From the NCBI RefSeq assembly GCF_005233875.1, contig NZ_SZPZ01000002.1, positions 992,001 through 1,056,000 of the forward strand: 64,000 nucleotides of DNA, read 5' to 3'. The number at the start of each line of letters is the position of its first letter. Position 1 is the stretch's first letter. Under the pieces are notes generated by a model, which saw only the letters and a list, made by a program, of their open reading frames with translations, was not told where the DNA came from and searched no databases. The translations under genes were made by a program, and so were the position numbers. Shown here in pieces: positions 1 through 8,748 of this stretch. The DNA comes from Kribbella jiaozuonensis (GTDB taxonomy: Bacteria > Actinomycetota > Actinomycetes > Propionibacteriales > Kribbellaceae).

Positions 1-33
1 GGATCACTGCAAGTTTTCCAGTCCCGGCCAAGA

Positions 34-405
34 TCACTTTTCGGTGTCGGTCCGGGGGTCGTCATGAGGGCCCTGAACCGGGTCCTCGTCCTGCGGTACG
101 ACGACCGTCGGACGCTCCCCGATCGCGAGCCTCGACGGTGCGATGTACGGGTCCGCGGCGGGCTCTGTCGCGGACCGTTGAGCGTTCGCCAGCACCACCG
201 CGAAGTACGGCAGCGCGATCGCTCCGACGACGAACAGCCAGCGCCACGGCGACGGGGTCAGGACGGCCAGCACGAAGCAGACGATCCGGATCGACATCAT
301 CCAGGCGTAGCGCACGATCCGGCTGTCCAGATCCTCGGAGCGTCCCGGCTGTGCGCTCGTCACCGAAATGACGGGTTCGCCGCTCCGCTCACGGTGTCGC
401 GACAT
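34..405 (-). CDS. DUF3099-type small membrane protein
   Basis: This 123-residue protein has two adjacent hydrophobic segments at about residues 30-50 and 54-72, followed by a polar, Pro/Asp-rich C-terminal tail. The short polar N-terminus, the double membrane span and the size fit the actinobacterial DUF3099 family, whose function is unknown. It is expected to sit in the cytoplasmic membrane. The ATG is at 405 and the gene is divergent from the dodecin gene, with about 75 bp between them. The family assignment is from memory of the pattern and no function can be given. Confidence 0.7.
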   Translation of the reverse strand: MSRHRERSGEPVISVTSAQPGRSEDLDSRIVRYAWMMSIRIVCFVLAVLTPSPWRWLFVVGAIALPYFAVVLANAQRSATEPAADPYIAPSRLAIGERPTVVVPQDEDPVQGPHDDPRTDTEK

Positions 406-479
406 CTATCCTCCTCAGCAAGAACAACGGTACGCCGCGCCGTCGCCCCGCGCGCAGCCAGGGATGAGAGGAATGTCGC

Positions 480-692
480 ATGACCGATCGGACGTACCGC
501 GTCACCGAGATCGTTGGCACCTCCAAGGAGGGGATCAACCAGGCGATCACCAACGGCATCGCCCGGGCCGGCGAGACCCTGCGGCACCTCGACTGGTTCG
601 AGGTGACCGAGATTCGCGGCCATGTCGTCGACAACCAGATCGACCACTACCAGGTCGGTATGAAGGTCGGCTTCCGGCTCGAAGACTCCTGA
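480..692 (+). CDS. Dodecin (flavin-storage protein)
   Basis: Dodecins are about 70-residue proteins that form hollow dodecamers and bind FMN/riboflavin or CoA, buffering free flavin in the cytoplasm. The whole 70-residue sequence matches the family: the N-terminal RVTEIVGTS strand, the helix with the GINQAI motif, and the HLDWFEV strand with Trp39 at the position that stacks on the isoalloxazine ring, followed by a Gln/His-containing VDNQIDHYQV strand. The ATG at 480 has a purine-rich ribosome binding site (GATGAGAGGA) about 8 nt upstream. It is a monocistronic unit followed immediately by a strong hairpin terminator. Confidence 0.92.
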   Translation: MTDRTYRVTEIVGTSKEGINQAITNGIARAGETLRHLDWFEVTEIRGHVVDNQIDHYQVGMKVGFRLEDS

Positions 693-697
693 TCTCC

Positions 698-733
698 CGC
701 GGCCCGTCCCCGGTCGAGCGGGGACGGGCCGCG
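698..733 (+). terminator. Hairpin terminator after dodecin
   Basis: A perfect 15-bp GC-rich stem (698-712 pairing with 719-733) encloses a 6-nt loop (GTCGAG), five bases after the dodecin stop codon. There is no long T-run, as is common for actinobacterial terminators. It separates dodecin from the fabG-fabI unit. Confidence 0.75.
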
Positions 734-785
734 GCGTTGTAGCGTTCGTGCCGCTGACTTGTGTGCTGACGGGTGAGGAGGGCTT

Positions 786-1490
786 GTGGGTAGGTCTGTG
801 TTGGTGACCGGCGGTAGCCGGGGGATCGGGCTGGCGATCGCCGCCGCGTTCAAGGAGGCCGGCGACCAGGTCGCGGTCACGTACAACACCAGCCCGCCGC
901 CGGAGGGCTTCCTCGGCGTGAAGTGCGACATCACCGACCAGGAGCAGGTCGACGCCGCCTTCGACACGATCGCGGAACAGCACGGTCCGGTCGAGGTGCT
1001 GGTGGCCAACGCCGGCATCACCCGCGACACGCTGCTGCTGCGGATGTCCGACGACGACTGGGACTCGGTCATCGAGACCAACCTGACCGGCTCGTTCCGG
1101 GTCGCGCGCCGGGCCGCGAAGGGCATGCTGCGGCTGCGCAAGGGCCGGATCGTCTTCATCTCCTCGGTCGTCGGCCTGCTCGGCTCGCCCGGCCAGGTGA
1201 ACTATGCGGCCAGCAAGTCCGGCCTGATCGGGATGGCCCGGTCGATCGCCCGCGAGCTCGGCAGCCGCGGCATCACCGCGAACGTGGTCGCCCCGGGGTT
1301 CGTCGAGACCGACATGACCGCGGTCCTGCCGGAGGAGACCCAGAAGCAGTACCTGAGCCAGATCCCGCTCGGCCGCTTCGGCCTGACCGAGGAGATCGCG
1401 AACGCGGTCCGCTGGCTCGCCTCCGAGGAGGCCGGCTACATCACCGGCGCGGTGATCCCGGTCGACGGCGGCATCGGCATGGGCAACTAA
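786..1490 (+). CDS. fabG: 3-oxoacyl-ACP reductase
   Basis: A short-chain dehydrogenase that reduces 3-oxoacyl-ACP with NADPH in fatty acid elongation. The 234-residue protein shows the cofactor motif VTGGSRGIG at residues 7-15, the structural NAG motif at 75-77, and the catalytic Ser127-Tyr140-Lys144 set (SSVVG...YAASK), and ends with the VDGGIGMGN tail typical of actinobacterial FabG1/MabA. GTG at 786 is chosen because a strong GAGGAGG site lies 4-5 nt upstream. It is followed 22 bp downstream by fabI, the same order as the mabA-inhA pair of mycobacteria, so the two very probably form an operon. Confidence 0.92.
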   Translation: MGRSVLVTGGSRGIGLAIAAAFKEAGDQVAVTYNTSPPPEGFLGVKCDITDQEQVDAAFDTIAEQHGPVEVLVANAGITRDTLLLRMSDDDWDSVIETNLTGSFRVARRAAKGMLRLRKGRIVFISSVVGLLGSPGQVNYAASKSGLIGMARSIARELGSRGITANVVAPGFVETDMTAVLPEETQKQYLSQIPLGRFGLTEEIANAVRWLASEEAGYITGAVIPVDGGIGMGN

Positions 1491-1512
1491 CTCTTACCAC
1501 TTCAGAAAGGGC

Positions 1513-2289
1513 ATGCCGGTGGGCATCCTCGACGGCAAGCGGATCCTGGTCGCCGGAGTCACCCTCGACTCGTCGATCGGCTTCGCCACGGCCAAGGTGG
1601 CGCAGGAACAGGGCGCCACCGTGCTGATCTCGAACTTCGGCCGCGCGCTCAGCATCACCAAGCGGATCGCGAAACGCCTGCCGGCCGAGCCGCCGGTGCT
1701 CGAGCTCGACGTCACGAACCCCGAGCACCTGGCCGCGCTGCCGGATGCGGTCCGCGAGCACGTCGACAGCCTGGACGGCGTCGTGCACTCGATCGCGTAC
1801 GGCAACCCGGAGACGATCCTCGGCGGGAAGTTCCTGGACGGTCCGTGGGACGACGTGTCCCAGGCGGTGCACGTCTCGGCGTACAGCTTGAAGGCGCTGG
1901 CCGTGACGTGCGCGCCGTTGATGAGTCGTGGTGGCAGCGTTGTCGGGCTGACGTTCGACGCGACCGTGGCCTGGCCCGGGTACGACTGGATGGGTGTCGC
2001 GAAGGCCGCCCTCGAGTCGACGAGCCGCTACCTGGCCCGGGATCTGGGTGCCCAGGGCATCCGGTGCAACCTGGTCTCGGCCGGACCGCTGAAGACCTTG
2101 GCCGCGAAGGCGATCCCGGGCTTCGAGAAGTTCGAGGAGCCGTGGCTGGATCGCGCCCCGCTCGGGTGGGATCCGTCCGACCTGGAGCCGACCGGCCGCA
2201 CGATCGTCGCGCTGTTGAGCGACTTCTTCCCGGCGACCACGGGCGAGATCGTCCACGTCGACGGCGGCTACCACGCGATGGGTGCGTGA
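1513..2289 (+). CDS. fabI: NADH-dependent enoyl-ACP reductase (InhA-like)
   Basis: Performs the last reduction of each fatty acid elongation cycle. The 258-residue protein is an atypical SDR: a glycine-poor nucleotide motif AGVTLDSSIGFATA at residues 14-27, Ser93 in the HSIAYG segment (equivalent to InhA Ser94, the isoniazid-resistance position) and the Tyr157-x6-Lys164 pair. ATG at 1513 has an AGAAAGGG ribosome binding site. It lies directly after fabG and 3 bp before the Mur-ligase-like gene, suggesting one transcript. The family is the target of isoniazid and triclosan-type inhibitors, but the sensitivity of this protein cannot be judged. Confidence 0.92.
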   Translation: MPVGILDGKRILVAGVTLDSSIGFATAKVAQEQGATVLISNFGRALSITKRIAKRLPAEPPVLELDVTNPEHLAALPDAVREHVDSLDGVVHSIAYGNPETILGGKFLDGPWDDVSQAVHVSAYSLKALAVTCAPLMSRGGSVVGLTFDATVAWPGYDWMGVAKAALESTSRYLARDLGAQGIRCNLVSAGPLKTLAAKAIPGFEKFEEPWLDRAPLGWDPSDLEPTGRTIVALLSDFFPATTGEIVHVDGGYHAMGA

Positions 2290-2292
2290 TAG

Positions 2293-3978
2293 GTGGCCAC
2301 CTCGCTGGTTGAGCTCCGCGTCCTGGACGGCGCCAACCTCTACTTCAGTCGTGCCGCGGTCAAGCTGACACTCGACGTGTCGTCGATCGTGGATGCACCC
2401 GCACCGGCGGCCAAGGCGTACGCGCAGGCGATCGGTCTCGGGACCACCCGGCCCGGCCGGATCGGGTCGGGCTTCCGGCAGCGGTTCGCGATCCGCGTGA
2501 CAGGTCACGTCGTACGCCGGATCGCCCGCGAGGCCGGGATCGGGCGGATCGGCGTACGGGTCCGTCCGGAGAACGACGTACGGCGGTTGGTCGTCGCGTT
2601 CCCGTGGGCGCACGAGGCCCGGGCGCGGGCGCTCGGCGCGGCGATCGTCGAAGTACTGGACGCCTTCGGGGCCGAGGATCTGAGCGAGTTGATCGCGGCC
2701 GTGGGGGAGCGGGTGCGGGACGAGCCGCCGGGCAACCCGCCGCCGACCCTGCGGCCCAAGGTCCCGGTGGTCGCGGTGACCGGGACGAACGGCAAGACCA
2801 CGACCTCGCGGATGATCGCGCACATCGGTCGCGCGGCCGGGCTGCACGTCGGCTGGTCGAGCACCGACGGCGTGTACTTCGACGGCGAACTCGTGAAGTA
2901 CGGCGACTTCTCCGGCCCGAGCGGCGCCGGGCAGGTGCTGTCCCAGCCTGGCATCCAGCTCGCGGTGACCGAGACCGCCCGCGGCGGGATCCTGCGGCGC
3001 GGCATCGGGGTCGCGTACAACGACGTGTCCGTGGTCACCAACGTCACTGCCGACCATCTCGGCCTGGGCGGGATCGACACCGTCGACCAGCTCGCCGAGG
3101 TGAAGGCGGTCATCACGCAGATCACCCGGCCGCGCGGCTGGTGCGTGGTGAACGGCGACGACCCGCGGACGTTCGCAATGCGGCTCGGCTCGCCCGCCAA
3201 ATGCTGGGTGTTCTCGCGTGACCCGGACTCGCCGTCGATCCGGACGGTCCTGGACGAGGGCGGACGCGCGACGACGGTGCTCGACGGATTCGTGACGGTG
3301 CTCGATCAGTCTCGTGACCCGGAGCCGTTGCTGAAGATCGTCGACGTACCGATGACGCTGTCGGGGCTGTCGCACTACAACGTCGAGAACACGCTGGCCG
3401 CGGCGTCGGCGGCGCTCGGGCTCGGGCTGCCGCGCGCTGCGGTGGTCGAGGGGCTGAGCACGTTCGCGCCGAACGAGAACAACCCCGGCCGGATGAACAT
3501 GTACTCGCTGCGCGACTTCACCGTCGTCATCGACCTGGCCCACAACGAGGCCGGGCTCGAGGCCCTGATCGAGATCATGAACGGCGTCCGGCCGGAGGGC
3601 GGGCGGCTGATGCTGGCCCTCGGATCGCCTGGGGACCGGGCCGACGACATGGTCGCGACGCTCGGTGCGATGGGTGCGCGGGCGACCGACCGGGTGGCGA
3701 TCGGTCACAAGACCGATTACCTGCGCGGACGGCCGCCGGCGGAGCTCGAGGCGGTGTTCCGGGAGGGCGCCGCATCGGTGGGCGTCGACGACGTACCGGC
3801 GTACCCGACCGAGCTCGAGGCGGCGCAGGCGCTGGTCGCGGAGGCGCGGGCCGGGGATGTGGTCGCAGTGATGTCTCTGCAGGATCGGGCGAGTCTTGAC
3901 GCCTGGTTGCGGTCCGAGGGAGCTACTGTCGACACACCGGAGACCTTGAAGAGCAAGGTCGAGAGAGCCCAGCACTGA
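2293..3978 (+). CDS. Mur ligase-like protein resembling cyanophycin synthetase without ATP-grasp
   Basis: The 561-residue protein has a Mur ligase P-loop GTNGKTTTSRM at residues 164-174, then segments (ARGGILR, ADHLGLGGID, LAEVKAV, NGDDPR) that align one after another with the C-terminal half of the CphA encoded at 4867-7659. The first 150 residues look like a divergent CphA N-terminal domain (LRVLDGANLYFSR versus TRVYRGPNVWSYD). The roughly 250-residue ATP-grasp domain between those parts is missing. Mur ligases add an amino acid to a carboxylate using ATP; the substrate here is unknown. The GTG at 2293 follows fabI by 3 bp and has no clear ribosome binding site, suggesting coupling. It faces the cphB-cphA operon across one gene. 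The cyanophycin link is inference. Confidence 0.75.
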   Translation: MATSLVELRVLDGANLYFSRAAVKLTLDVSSIVDAPAPAAKAYAQAIGLGTTRPGRIGSGFRQRFAIRVTGHVVRRIAREAGIGRIGVRVRPENDVRRLVVAFPWAHEARARALGAAIVEVLDAFGAEDLSELIAAVGERVRDEPPGNPPPTLRPKVPVVAVTGTNGKTTTSRMIAHIGRAAGLHVGWSSTDGVYFDGELVKYGDFSGPSGAGQVLSQPGIQLAVTETARGGILRRGIGVAYNDVSVVTNVTADHLGLGGIDTVDQLAEVKAVITQITRPRGWCVVNGDDPRTFAMRLGSPAKCWVFSRDPDSPSIRTVLDEGGRATTVLDGFVTVLDQSRDPEPLLKIVDVPMTLSGLSHYNVENTLAAASAALGLGLPRAAVVEGLSTFAPNENNPGRMNMYSLRDFTVVIDLAHNEAGLEALIEIMNGVRPEGGRLMLALGSPGDRADDMVATLGAMGARATDRVAIGHKTDYLRGRPPAELEAVFREGAASVGVDDVPAYPTELEAAQALVAEARAGDVVAVMSLQDRASLDAWLRSEGATVDTPETLKSKVERAQH

Positions 3979-4018
3979 GCCCCGTCCGCCCGCCGGTTGG
4001 GGTGGGAACGGGGTTGTT

Positions 4019-4870
4019 ATGCGCTACCTGTGGTCGATTCCGGCCGCGGTGGTCGCCTGGTTCGTGGGCGGCTTCTCCGCGACGTACCTGAAAGGGCTGC
4101 CGGACGGTGCGACGTACTTCGTGCCGCCGCGGATCGATCTCGTGCTGCTGGGCGGGTTCGCGGGCGGTGTGCTGGCCGGGCTGCTGATCGGTCGCGTGCG
4201 CGCCGCCGTACCGGTGGTGCTGGTCGTTGCCGCGGGCATGTGGTGGCTGACCGGGAACTCGTTCTCCGACCGGGACATGCTGATCACGTTGCTGGCGGCA
4301 AGCGCCGTCGGCGCGTTTTTCGGTGCCCTGGGCACCAGAAGCTCGGTGGTCGCGGCGTTCGCGCTCGCGCTGCCGGTCGCGTGGTACGCGCAGCGGCCGG
4401 CCGGACAGCTGGCCGACTGGCAGTGGCTGTGGCAGTTGAACGGTCTGTTGGTCGGCGCCGGGCTCGCCCTGCTGCTGTACTTCGCCTGCTGGAAGCGCGG
4501 CTGGCGCTCGGTGGGCTCGTGGATCCCGCTCGCGGGGTTCTACCTGGTCTGCAACGGCTTCGTCGAGGCCGTCCAGGTCGTCGCGCGTTCCAACGGCAAG
4601 CCGATGGACGCTGTCGGCGACGCGTCGACCGAGGCCTTCTTCCAGTCCTTCCAGCCGCTGCTGCGCGAATACTGGCCGTGGATGGTGGTCAGTGTGCTGC
4701 TGGCGATCCCGATGGTGGCGCTCAAGCTCCGCGCCCTCCCGCCACCACCGCCGCCCCCGGACCCGTACGCCGAGCGCACCAACGACGCCGTACTCTCCGA
4801 CGACCTCGACTGGATCGACCAGCAGGAGGCCCCACGCCGCCTCCTGCCCCGCCGCCAACCGGTGAACTAG
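4019..4870 (+). CDS. Polytopic membrane protein of unknown function
   Basis: This 283-residue protein has about seven hydrophobic segments (near residues 5-25, 42-60, 64-82, 90-110, 112-125, 142-160, 172-190) and one more near 230-250, then a cytoplasmic-looking tail beginning with a Pro-run (eight prolines) and ending in basic residues. No family was recognised. The ATG at 4019 lies 40 bp after the Mur-ligase-like gene, so it may be co-transcribed. Its stop overlaps the stop of the convergent cphA by 4 bp. A role in transport or in anchoring cyanophycin metabolism is possible only by position. Confidence 0.6.
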   Translation: MRYLWSIPAAVVAWFVGGFSATYLKGLPDGATYFVPPRIDLVLLGGFAGGVLAGLLIGRVRAAVPVVLVVAAGMWWLTGNSFSDRDMLITLLAASAVGAFFGALGTRSSVVAAFALALPVAWYAQRPAGQLADWQWLWQLNGLLVGAGLALLLYFACWKRGWRSVGSWIPLAGFYLVCNGFVEAVQVVARSNGKPMDAVGDASTEAFFQSFQPLLREYWPWMVVSVLLAIPMVALKLRALPPPPPPPDPYAERTNDAVLSDDLDWIDQQEAPRRLLPRRQPVN

Positions 4871-7659
4871 GCGACAGGCTCGGCCGGCTCCTCGTCCGGT
4901 GGTACGAAGTCGGGGTCGCCGCCCTCGTCACCGGAGCGGGCTCCGGCCTGGGCGAGGTGCGAGACCGACTCCAGCTCGGCCAGCACCGACTGATGCTGGT
5001 CCACGCAGAGCACGACGAGGTCGCCCCGGTTGGATCGGCTGAGCGCGTGGCGTACGGCGTCCAGCTCCTCCAGCACCGTGTCGACCTGACGGCAGCGCGC
5101 ACCCTGCGCCATCGCGGCCCGTACGCCGGTCTCGATCAGCGAGGCCGACTCACCACGTTTCCGTCCGCGCAGCCGAGCATCCTCACGTACGACGACCACG
5201 TCGAAGTGCTGCGCCGCGACCTCACCCAGTTCACGGATGTCGTCGTCGCGCCGGTCGCCCGCGGTCGCGATCACGCCGATCCGGGACGGCCGCCCGAGCT
5301 CTGACGACGCGGTCAGGCTCTCGCCGAGACGGTCGACGAAGTCGCCGAGCATCCGCATCGCCGGCGCGTTGTGGCAGTAGTCGACGATCACGGTCCGGCC
5401 GTCCACGTCGATCTCGTTCAACCGGCCGGGGGACAGGTAGTACGACGTACTGAACGTCCGCAGGCCCTGCCGGATGTCGTGCAGCGACGCACCCGCCGCG
5501 AACGCCGCCGCCGCGGCCGCCATCGCGTTCTGCACGTTCATCATCGCCCGCCCGCCGAACGTTGCCGGCAGCAAGTGAGTCCAGGCCAGCTGCATCGACC
5601 GCCGGCCGTGCTTCACCACGATCATGTCGCCCAGGTCGGACCGCTCCAGCACGACCGCGCGACCACCGCGCCGGCAGTGCCCCTCGATGTAGTCGCGGAC
5701 CTCGCTGCCCGGCTCGGCCATGCTGAACCACACGACCTGCCCCGAGCACTTCCGGCGCATCTTCCGGACCAGCGGATCGTCGGCATTGAGTACGGCGTAC
5801 CCCGTCCGCGGCACCGCCTCGACCAGGACCGCCTTCACGTCCGCGAGCTGCTCGAGCGTGTCGATACCCCGCATCCCGAGGTGATCGGGCTGGATGTTCA
5901 GCACCACGGCGACGTCGTTGCGCTCGTACCCGAGGCCCTCGCGCAGGATCCCGCCGCGCGCCACCTCGAACACCGCGAAGTCGACCCGCGGGTTCTGCAG
6001 CACCATCCGCGCCGACTTCGGCCCGGACGCGTCCTGGCGGATCACCAGCCGCTCGTCGATCACGATGCCGTCGGTCGAGGTCATCCCGACCTTGCGGCCG
6101 AGGCCCTTGAAGACGTGGCTGATCATCCGCGCGGTCGTGGTCTTGCCGTTCGTACCGGTCACCGCGACGATCGGGATCCGGCTGGTCGCACCCGGCGGGA
6201 ACAGCATGTCCACCACCGGCTTCGCGATGTACTGCGGTTCGCCGATCGTCGGGTTCGTGTGCATCCGGAAGCCGGGTGCCGCGTTCACCTCGCAGATCGC
6301 GCCGCCGGTCTCACGCACCGGCTGGGTGATGTCGGGGCAGATGAAGTCGATACCGGCGATGTCGAGCCCGATCATCCGGGCCGCCTCCTCGGCGATCTCG
6401 ACGTTCTCCGGGTGTGCCTCCCAGGTCCGGTCGATCGAGATCCCGCCGGTGGACATGTTGCCGGTGAGCGTCAGCTTCACCATCACGTCCTCGGGCGGTA
6501 CGTCGTCCAGCTCGAAGCCCTGGTCGCGGACGAGCTGCCGGGCGGCGGCGTTGATCGTGATCCGGGTCAGGATCTTCTCGTGACCGACACCGCGGCGCGG
6601 GTCGGCGTTGGTGATGTCGACCAGCTCGGCGACCGTGTGGATGCCGTCGCCGACCACGTGCGCGGGTACGCGTTCGGCGATCGCTTCCATCCGGCCATTG
6701 ATGATCAGGCAGCGGTAGTCCTTGCCGGTGACGAAGTTCTCCACGATCACCGAGCCGCGCCGGGACTGCTCGGCCGCGATCGGGAACGCCTCCCGGACCG
6801 CGTCGGCGTCCGGCAGGTTGAGGCAGACACCGCGGCCGTGGTTGCCGTCGAGCGGCTTGCACACGACCGGGTACCCGATCTTGTTCGCAACCGTGACCGC
6901 CTCGTCGACAGTGCGGATCGATTCCGACCGCGGCACCGGCAGACCGGCCGACGCGAGCAGACGGGTGGTGAGGTCCTTGTCGCTGGCAACGTCGACCGCG
7001 ATCGAACCGGTTTCGGACGTCATCGTGGCCCGGATCCGCTTCGCGTGCACACCCTGGCCGAGCTGCACCAGGCTGGCTTTGTTCAACCGGATCCACGGGA
7101 TGTCCCGGGACACGGCCTCGTCCACGATCGCCTGCGTCGACGGGCCGAACGCGGTCCGCTCGGCCTGCTTGATGAACCTCTCCAGCTCGGTCGTGAAGTC
7201 GAACGCCGGATCCGGCTGAACCAGGTTGTTCACGAACCGGACGGCGAGCTCACCCGCCGCGAGACCGACCGCTTCGTCGGCGTACGCGTAGGTGATGTTG
7301 TAGATGCCGGGGGAGCCCTTCACCTGCCGGGTCTTGCCGCGGCGCATGTCGTGGCCGGCCTCCTGCTGGAGCTGGAGCGCGACGTGCTCGGCGATGTGCC
7401 CGAGCCAGGTGCCTTCGTCCAGGCGCTCGATGAACCCGCCCCGGCGGCCGCGCGAGCAGTGGTGCTGGTCGAGCCGGGGGAGGTCGGCCAGCAGCCGCTC
7501 CTTGAAGCCGGGGATGGTGTTCGACGGGAAGTTCTCGAGCGAGCCGAGGTCGACGACGAGATGGATCGCGGGGTCGTAGCTCCAGACGTTCGGGCCGCGG
7601 TAGACGCGGGTCTCGATGATCTTGAGGTCAGGAGCTGGGGTGCCGTGCGTTTCGGTCAT
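4867..7659 (-). CDS. cphA: Cyanophycin synthetase
   Basis: Polymerises Asp and Arg into cyanophycin (multi-L-arginyl-poly-L-aspartate), a nitrogen storage granule. The 930-residue protein has all three expected parts: an N-terminal domain (residues 1-160, with RVYRGPNVWSYD and FPSNTIPGF), an ATP-grasp domain (about 220-485, with VVCKPLDGNHGRGV and GAICEVNAAPG) that adds Asp, and a Mur ligase domain with GTNGKTTTARM at 502-512 that adds Arg. Length is slightly above the usual 870-900. The ATG at 7659 overlaps the cphB stop by 4 nt (ATGA), so the two genes are translationally coupled. The extra C-terminal tail is acidic. Confidence 0.93.
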   Translation of the reverse strand: MTETHGTPAPDLKIIETRVYRGPNVWSYDPAIHLVVDLGSLENFPSNTIPGFKERLLADLPRLDQHHCSRGRRGGFIERLDEGTWLGHIAEHVALQLQQEAGHDMRRGKTRQVKGSPGIYNITYAYADEAVGLAAGELAVRFVNNLVQPDPAFDFTTELERFIKQAERTAFGPSTQAIVDEAVSRDIPWIRLNKASLVQLGQGVHAKRIRATMTSETGSIAVDVASDKDLTTRLLASAGLPVPRSESIRTVDEAVTVANKIGYPVVCKPLDGNHGRGVCLNLPDADAVREAFPIAAEQSRRGSVIVENFVTGKDYRCLIINGRMEAIAERVPAHVVGDGIHTVAELVDITNADPRRGVGHEKILTRITINAAARQLVRDQGFELDDVPPEDVMVKLTLTGNMSTGGISIDRTWEAHPENVEIAEEAARMIGLDIAGIDFICPDITQPVRETGGAICEVNAAPGFRMHTNPTIGEPQYIAKPVVDMLFPPGATSRIPIVAVTGTNGKTTTARMISHVFKGLGRKVGMTSTDGIVIDERLVIRQDASGPKSARMVLQNPRVDFAVFEVARGGILREGLGYERNDVAVVLNIQPDHLGMRGIDTLEQLADVKAVLVEAVPRTGYAVLNADDPLVRKMRRKCSGQVVWFSMAEPGSEVRDYIEGHCRRGGRAVVLERSDLGDMIVVKHGRRSMQLAWTHLLPATFGGRAMMNVQNAMAAAAAAFAAGASLHDIRQGLRTFSTSYYLSPGRLNEIDVDGRTVIVDYCHNAPAMRMLGDFVDRLGESLTASSELGRPSRIGVIATAGDRRDDDIRELGEVAAQHFDVVVVREDARLRGRKRGESASLIETGVRAAMAQGARCRQVDTVLEELDAVRHALSRSNRGDLVVLCVDQHQSVLAELESVSHLAQAGARSGDEGGDPDFVPPDEEPAEPVA

Positions 7660-8723
7660 GTGTTTCCGTTGTCTGCTTGCGTGCGGTCGGGGAGCTCGGA
7701 TTCGGCGCCGGCCGTGATCGGCTCGGTCGCCTCCGGTCTGGACTCCCCGGCCCCTACCGCTTTGGCGGACTTCTTCGTCGTCCGGCGTCCCGCGCGCTTC
7801 TTCCGGTCCGCGTAGTACTTCGGTGAGACCCCCTCGGCCGCGATCTCCTTGGCCAGTTTGCGCAGGTCCGCCTCGGCGGCCTCCATCTCGGCGAGCTCCG
7901 TCGCGGGCGGCTGCTTGCCGAACGACAACAGCACCCGGTCCTGCAGGTCGAACGTCGCGGTGGCCGGCAGCACATGCAGTACGACGCCGGAGGCGAGCAG
8001 CGGCTCGGAGCGGCCGGCGTAGTGCCCGTTGGAGGTGATCCGGCTGCCGTCGAAGATCGTCACCGCGCCGCGGCCGACGACCTCCAGGTGTGAGCCGCGG
8101 AACACGGCCGCGGTGTCCTCGTCGACGCCGATCCCGAGCAGGCCGGGGGACTGGGCGACGAGCGACAGCAGCCGGCCGTACCGGTTCCGCTGGGCGAAGT
8201 GCTGGTCGACGATCGCGCCCTGGACCAGCCCGAGTCCGCCGGACAGCTGGCTCATCCGCTGCCGCGGGGTGGCGCCGGAGCGCCCGAACGCGATCATGTG
8301 CTCGGCCAGGATGCTCGCGCCGGCCGACGTACCACCGACCGCGGCACCGCGCGCATGGGCGGCGGTGACGGCGCGGCCGAACGCCGTACCGGTGACGACA
8401 CCGGCGAGCTTGAGCTGGTTGCCGCCGGTCATGAACACGCCGGTCGCGTCGTTCAGCGGGGAGATGAAGGCCGGGTCGTCGGCGTCCTCCCGGTTCTCCG
8501 GGCGAACGCCGACCACACTCTCGGCCCCGAGCGCGGCGAACAGGGCCCGGTAGACGTCGATGACATCGGGCCCGAGCGCGGACGCGGTAGGCACCACCAC
8601 GATCCGCGCCTTGGCCCCACCCGCCGCTTCCACGAACTCCTGCAGCACCGTCCGCTTCTTCAGCTTGTCCTCGGCCCCACCGATCGCAAACAGGGCACCA
8701 GGCCCACCCTGCAGTTCAGACAT
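7656..8723 (-). CDS. cphB: Cyanophycinase with a basic C-terminal extension
   Basis: A serine peptidase of the S51 type that cuts cyanophycin to beta-Asp-Arg dipeptides. Family hallmarks are MTGGNQLKL (Gln103), the nucleophile elbow GGTSAGAS with Ser133, and DQHFAQRNRYGRL with His175. The catalytic domain ends near residue 275; the remaining 80 residues are Lys/Arg- and then Glu/Ala-rich (AKEIAAEG, DRKKRAGRRTTKKSAK), longer than in usual cyanophycinases. First gene of a cphB-cphA operon on the minus strand. Dipeptide processing genes are not in this window. Confidence 0.92.
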   Translation of the reverse strand: MSELQGGPGALFAIGGAEDKLKKRTVLQEFVEAAGGAKARIVVVPTASALGPDVIDVYRALFAALGAESVVGVRPENREDADDPAFISPLNDATGVFMTGGNQLKLAGVVTGTAFGRAVTAAHARGAAVGGTSAGASILAEHMIAFGRSGATPRQRMSQLSGGLGLVQGAIVDQHFAQRNRYGRLLSLVAQSPGLLGIGVDEDTAAVFRGSHLEVVGRGAVTIFDGSRITSNGHYAGRSEPLLASGVVLHVLPATATFDLQDRVLLSFGKQPPATELAEMEAAEADLRKLAKEIAAEGVSPKYYADRKKRAGRRTTKKSAKAVGAGESRPEATEPITAGAESELPDRTQADNGNT

Positions 8724-8748
8724 AGGCGAAGAATAGGTGCTGACCCCC

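Noticed and set aside
1441..3975. Very long antisense open frame opposite fabI and the Mur-ligase-like gene
   Set aside because: It is Arg/Pro/Asp-rich, without motifs, and mirrors well-supported genes on the plus strand; long antisense frames are expected at high GC.
5371..7815. Long plus-strand open frame opposite cphA
   Set aside because: Same reason: no motifs, biased composition, and cphA is clearly coding on the minus strand.
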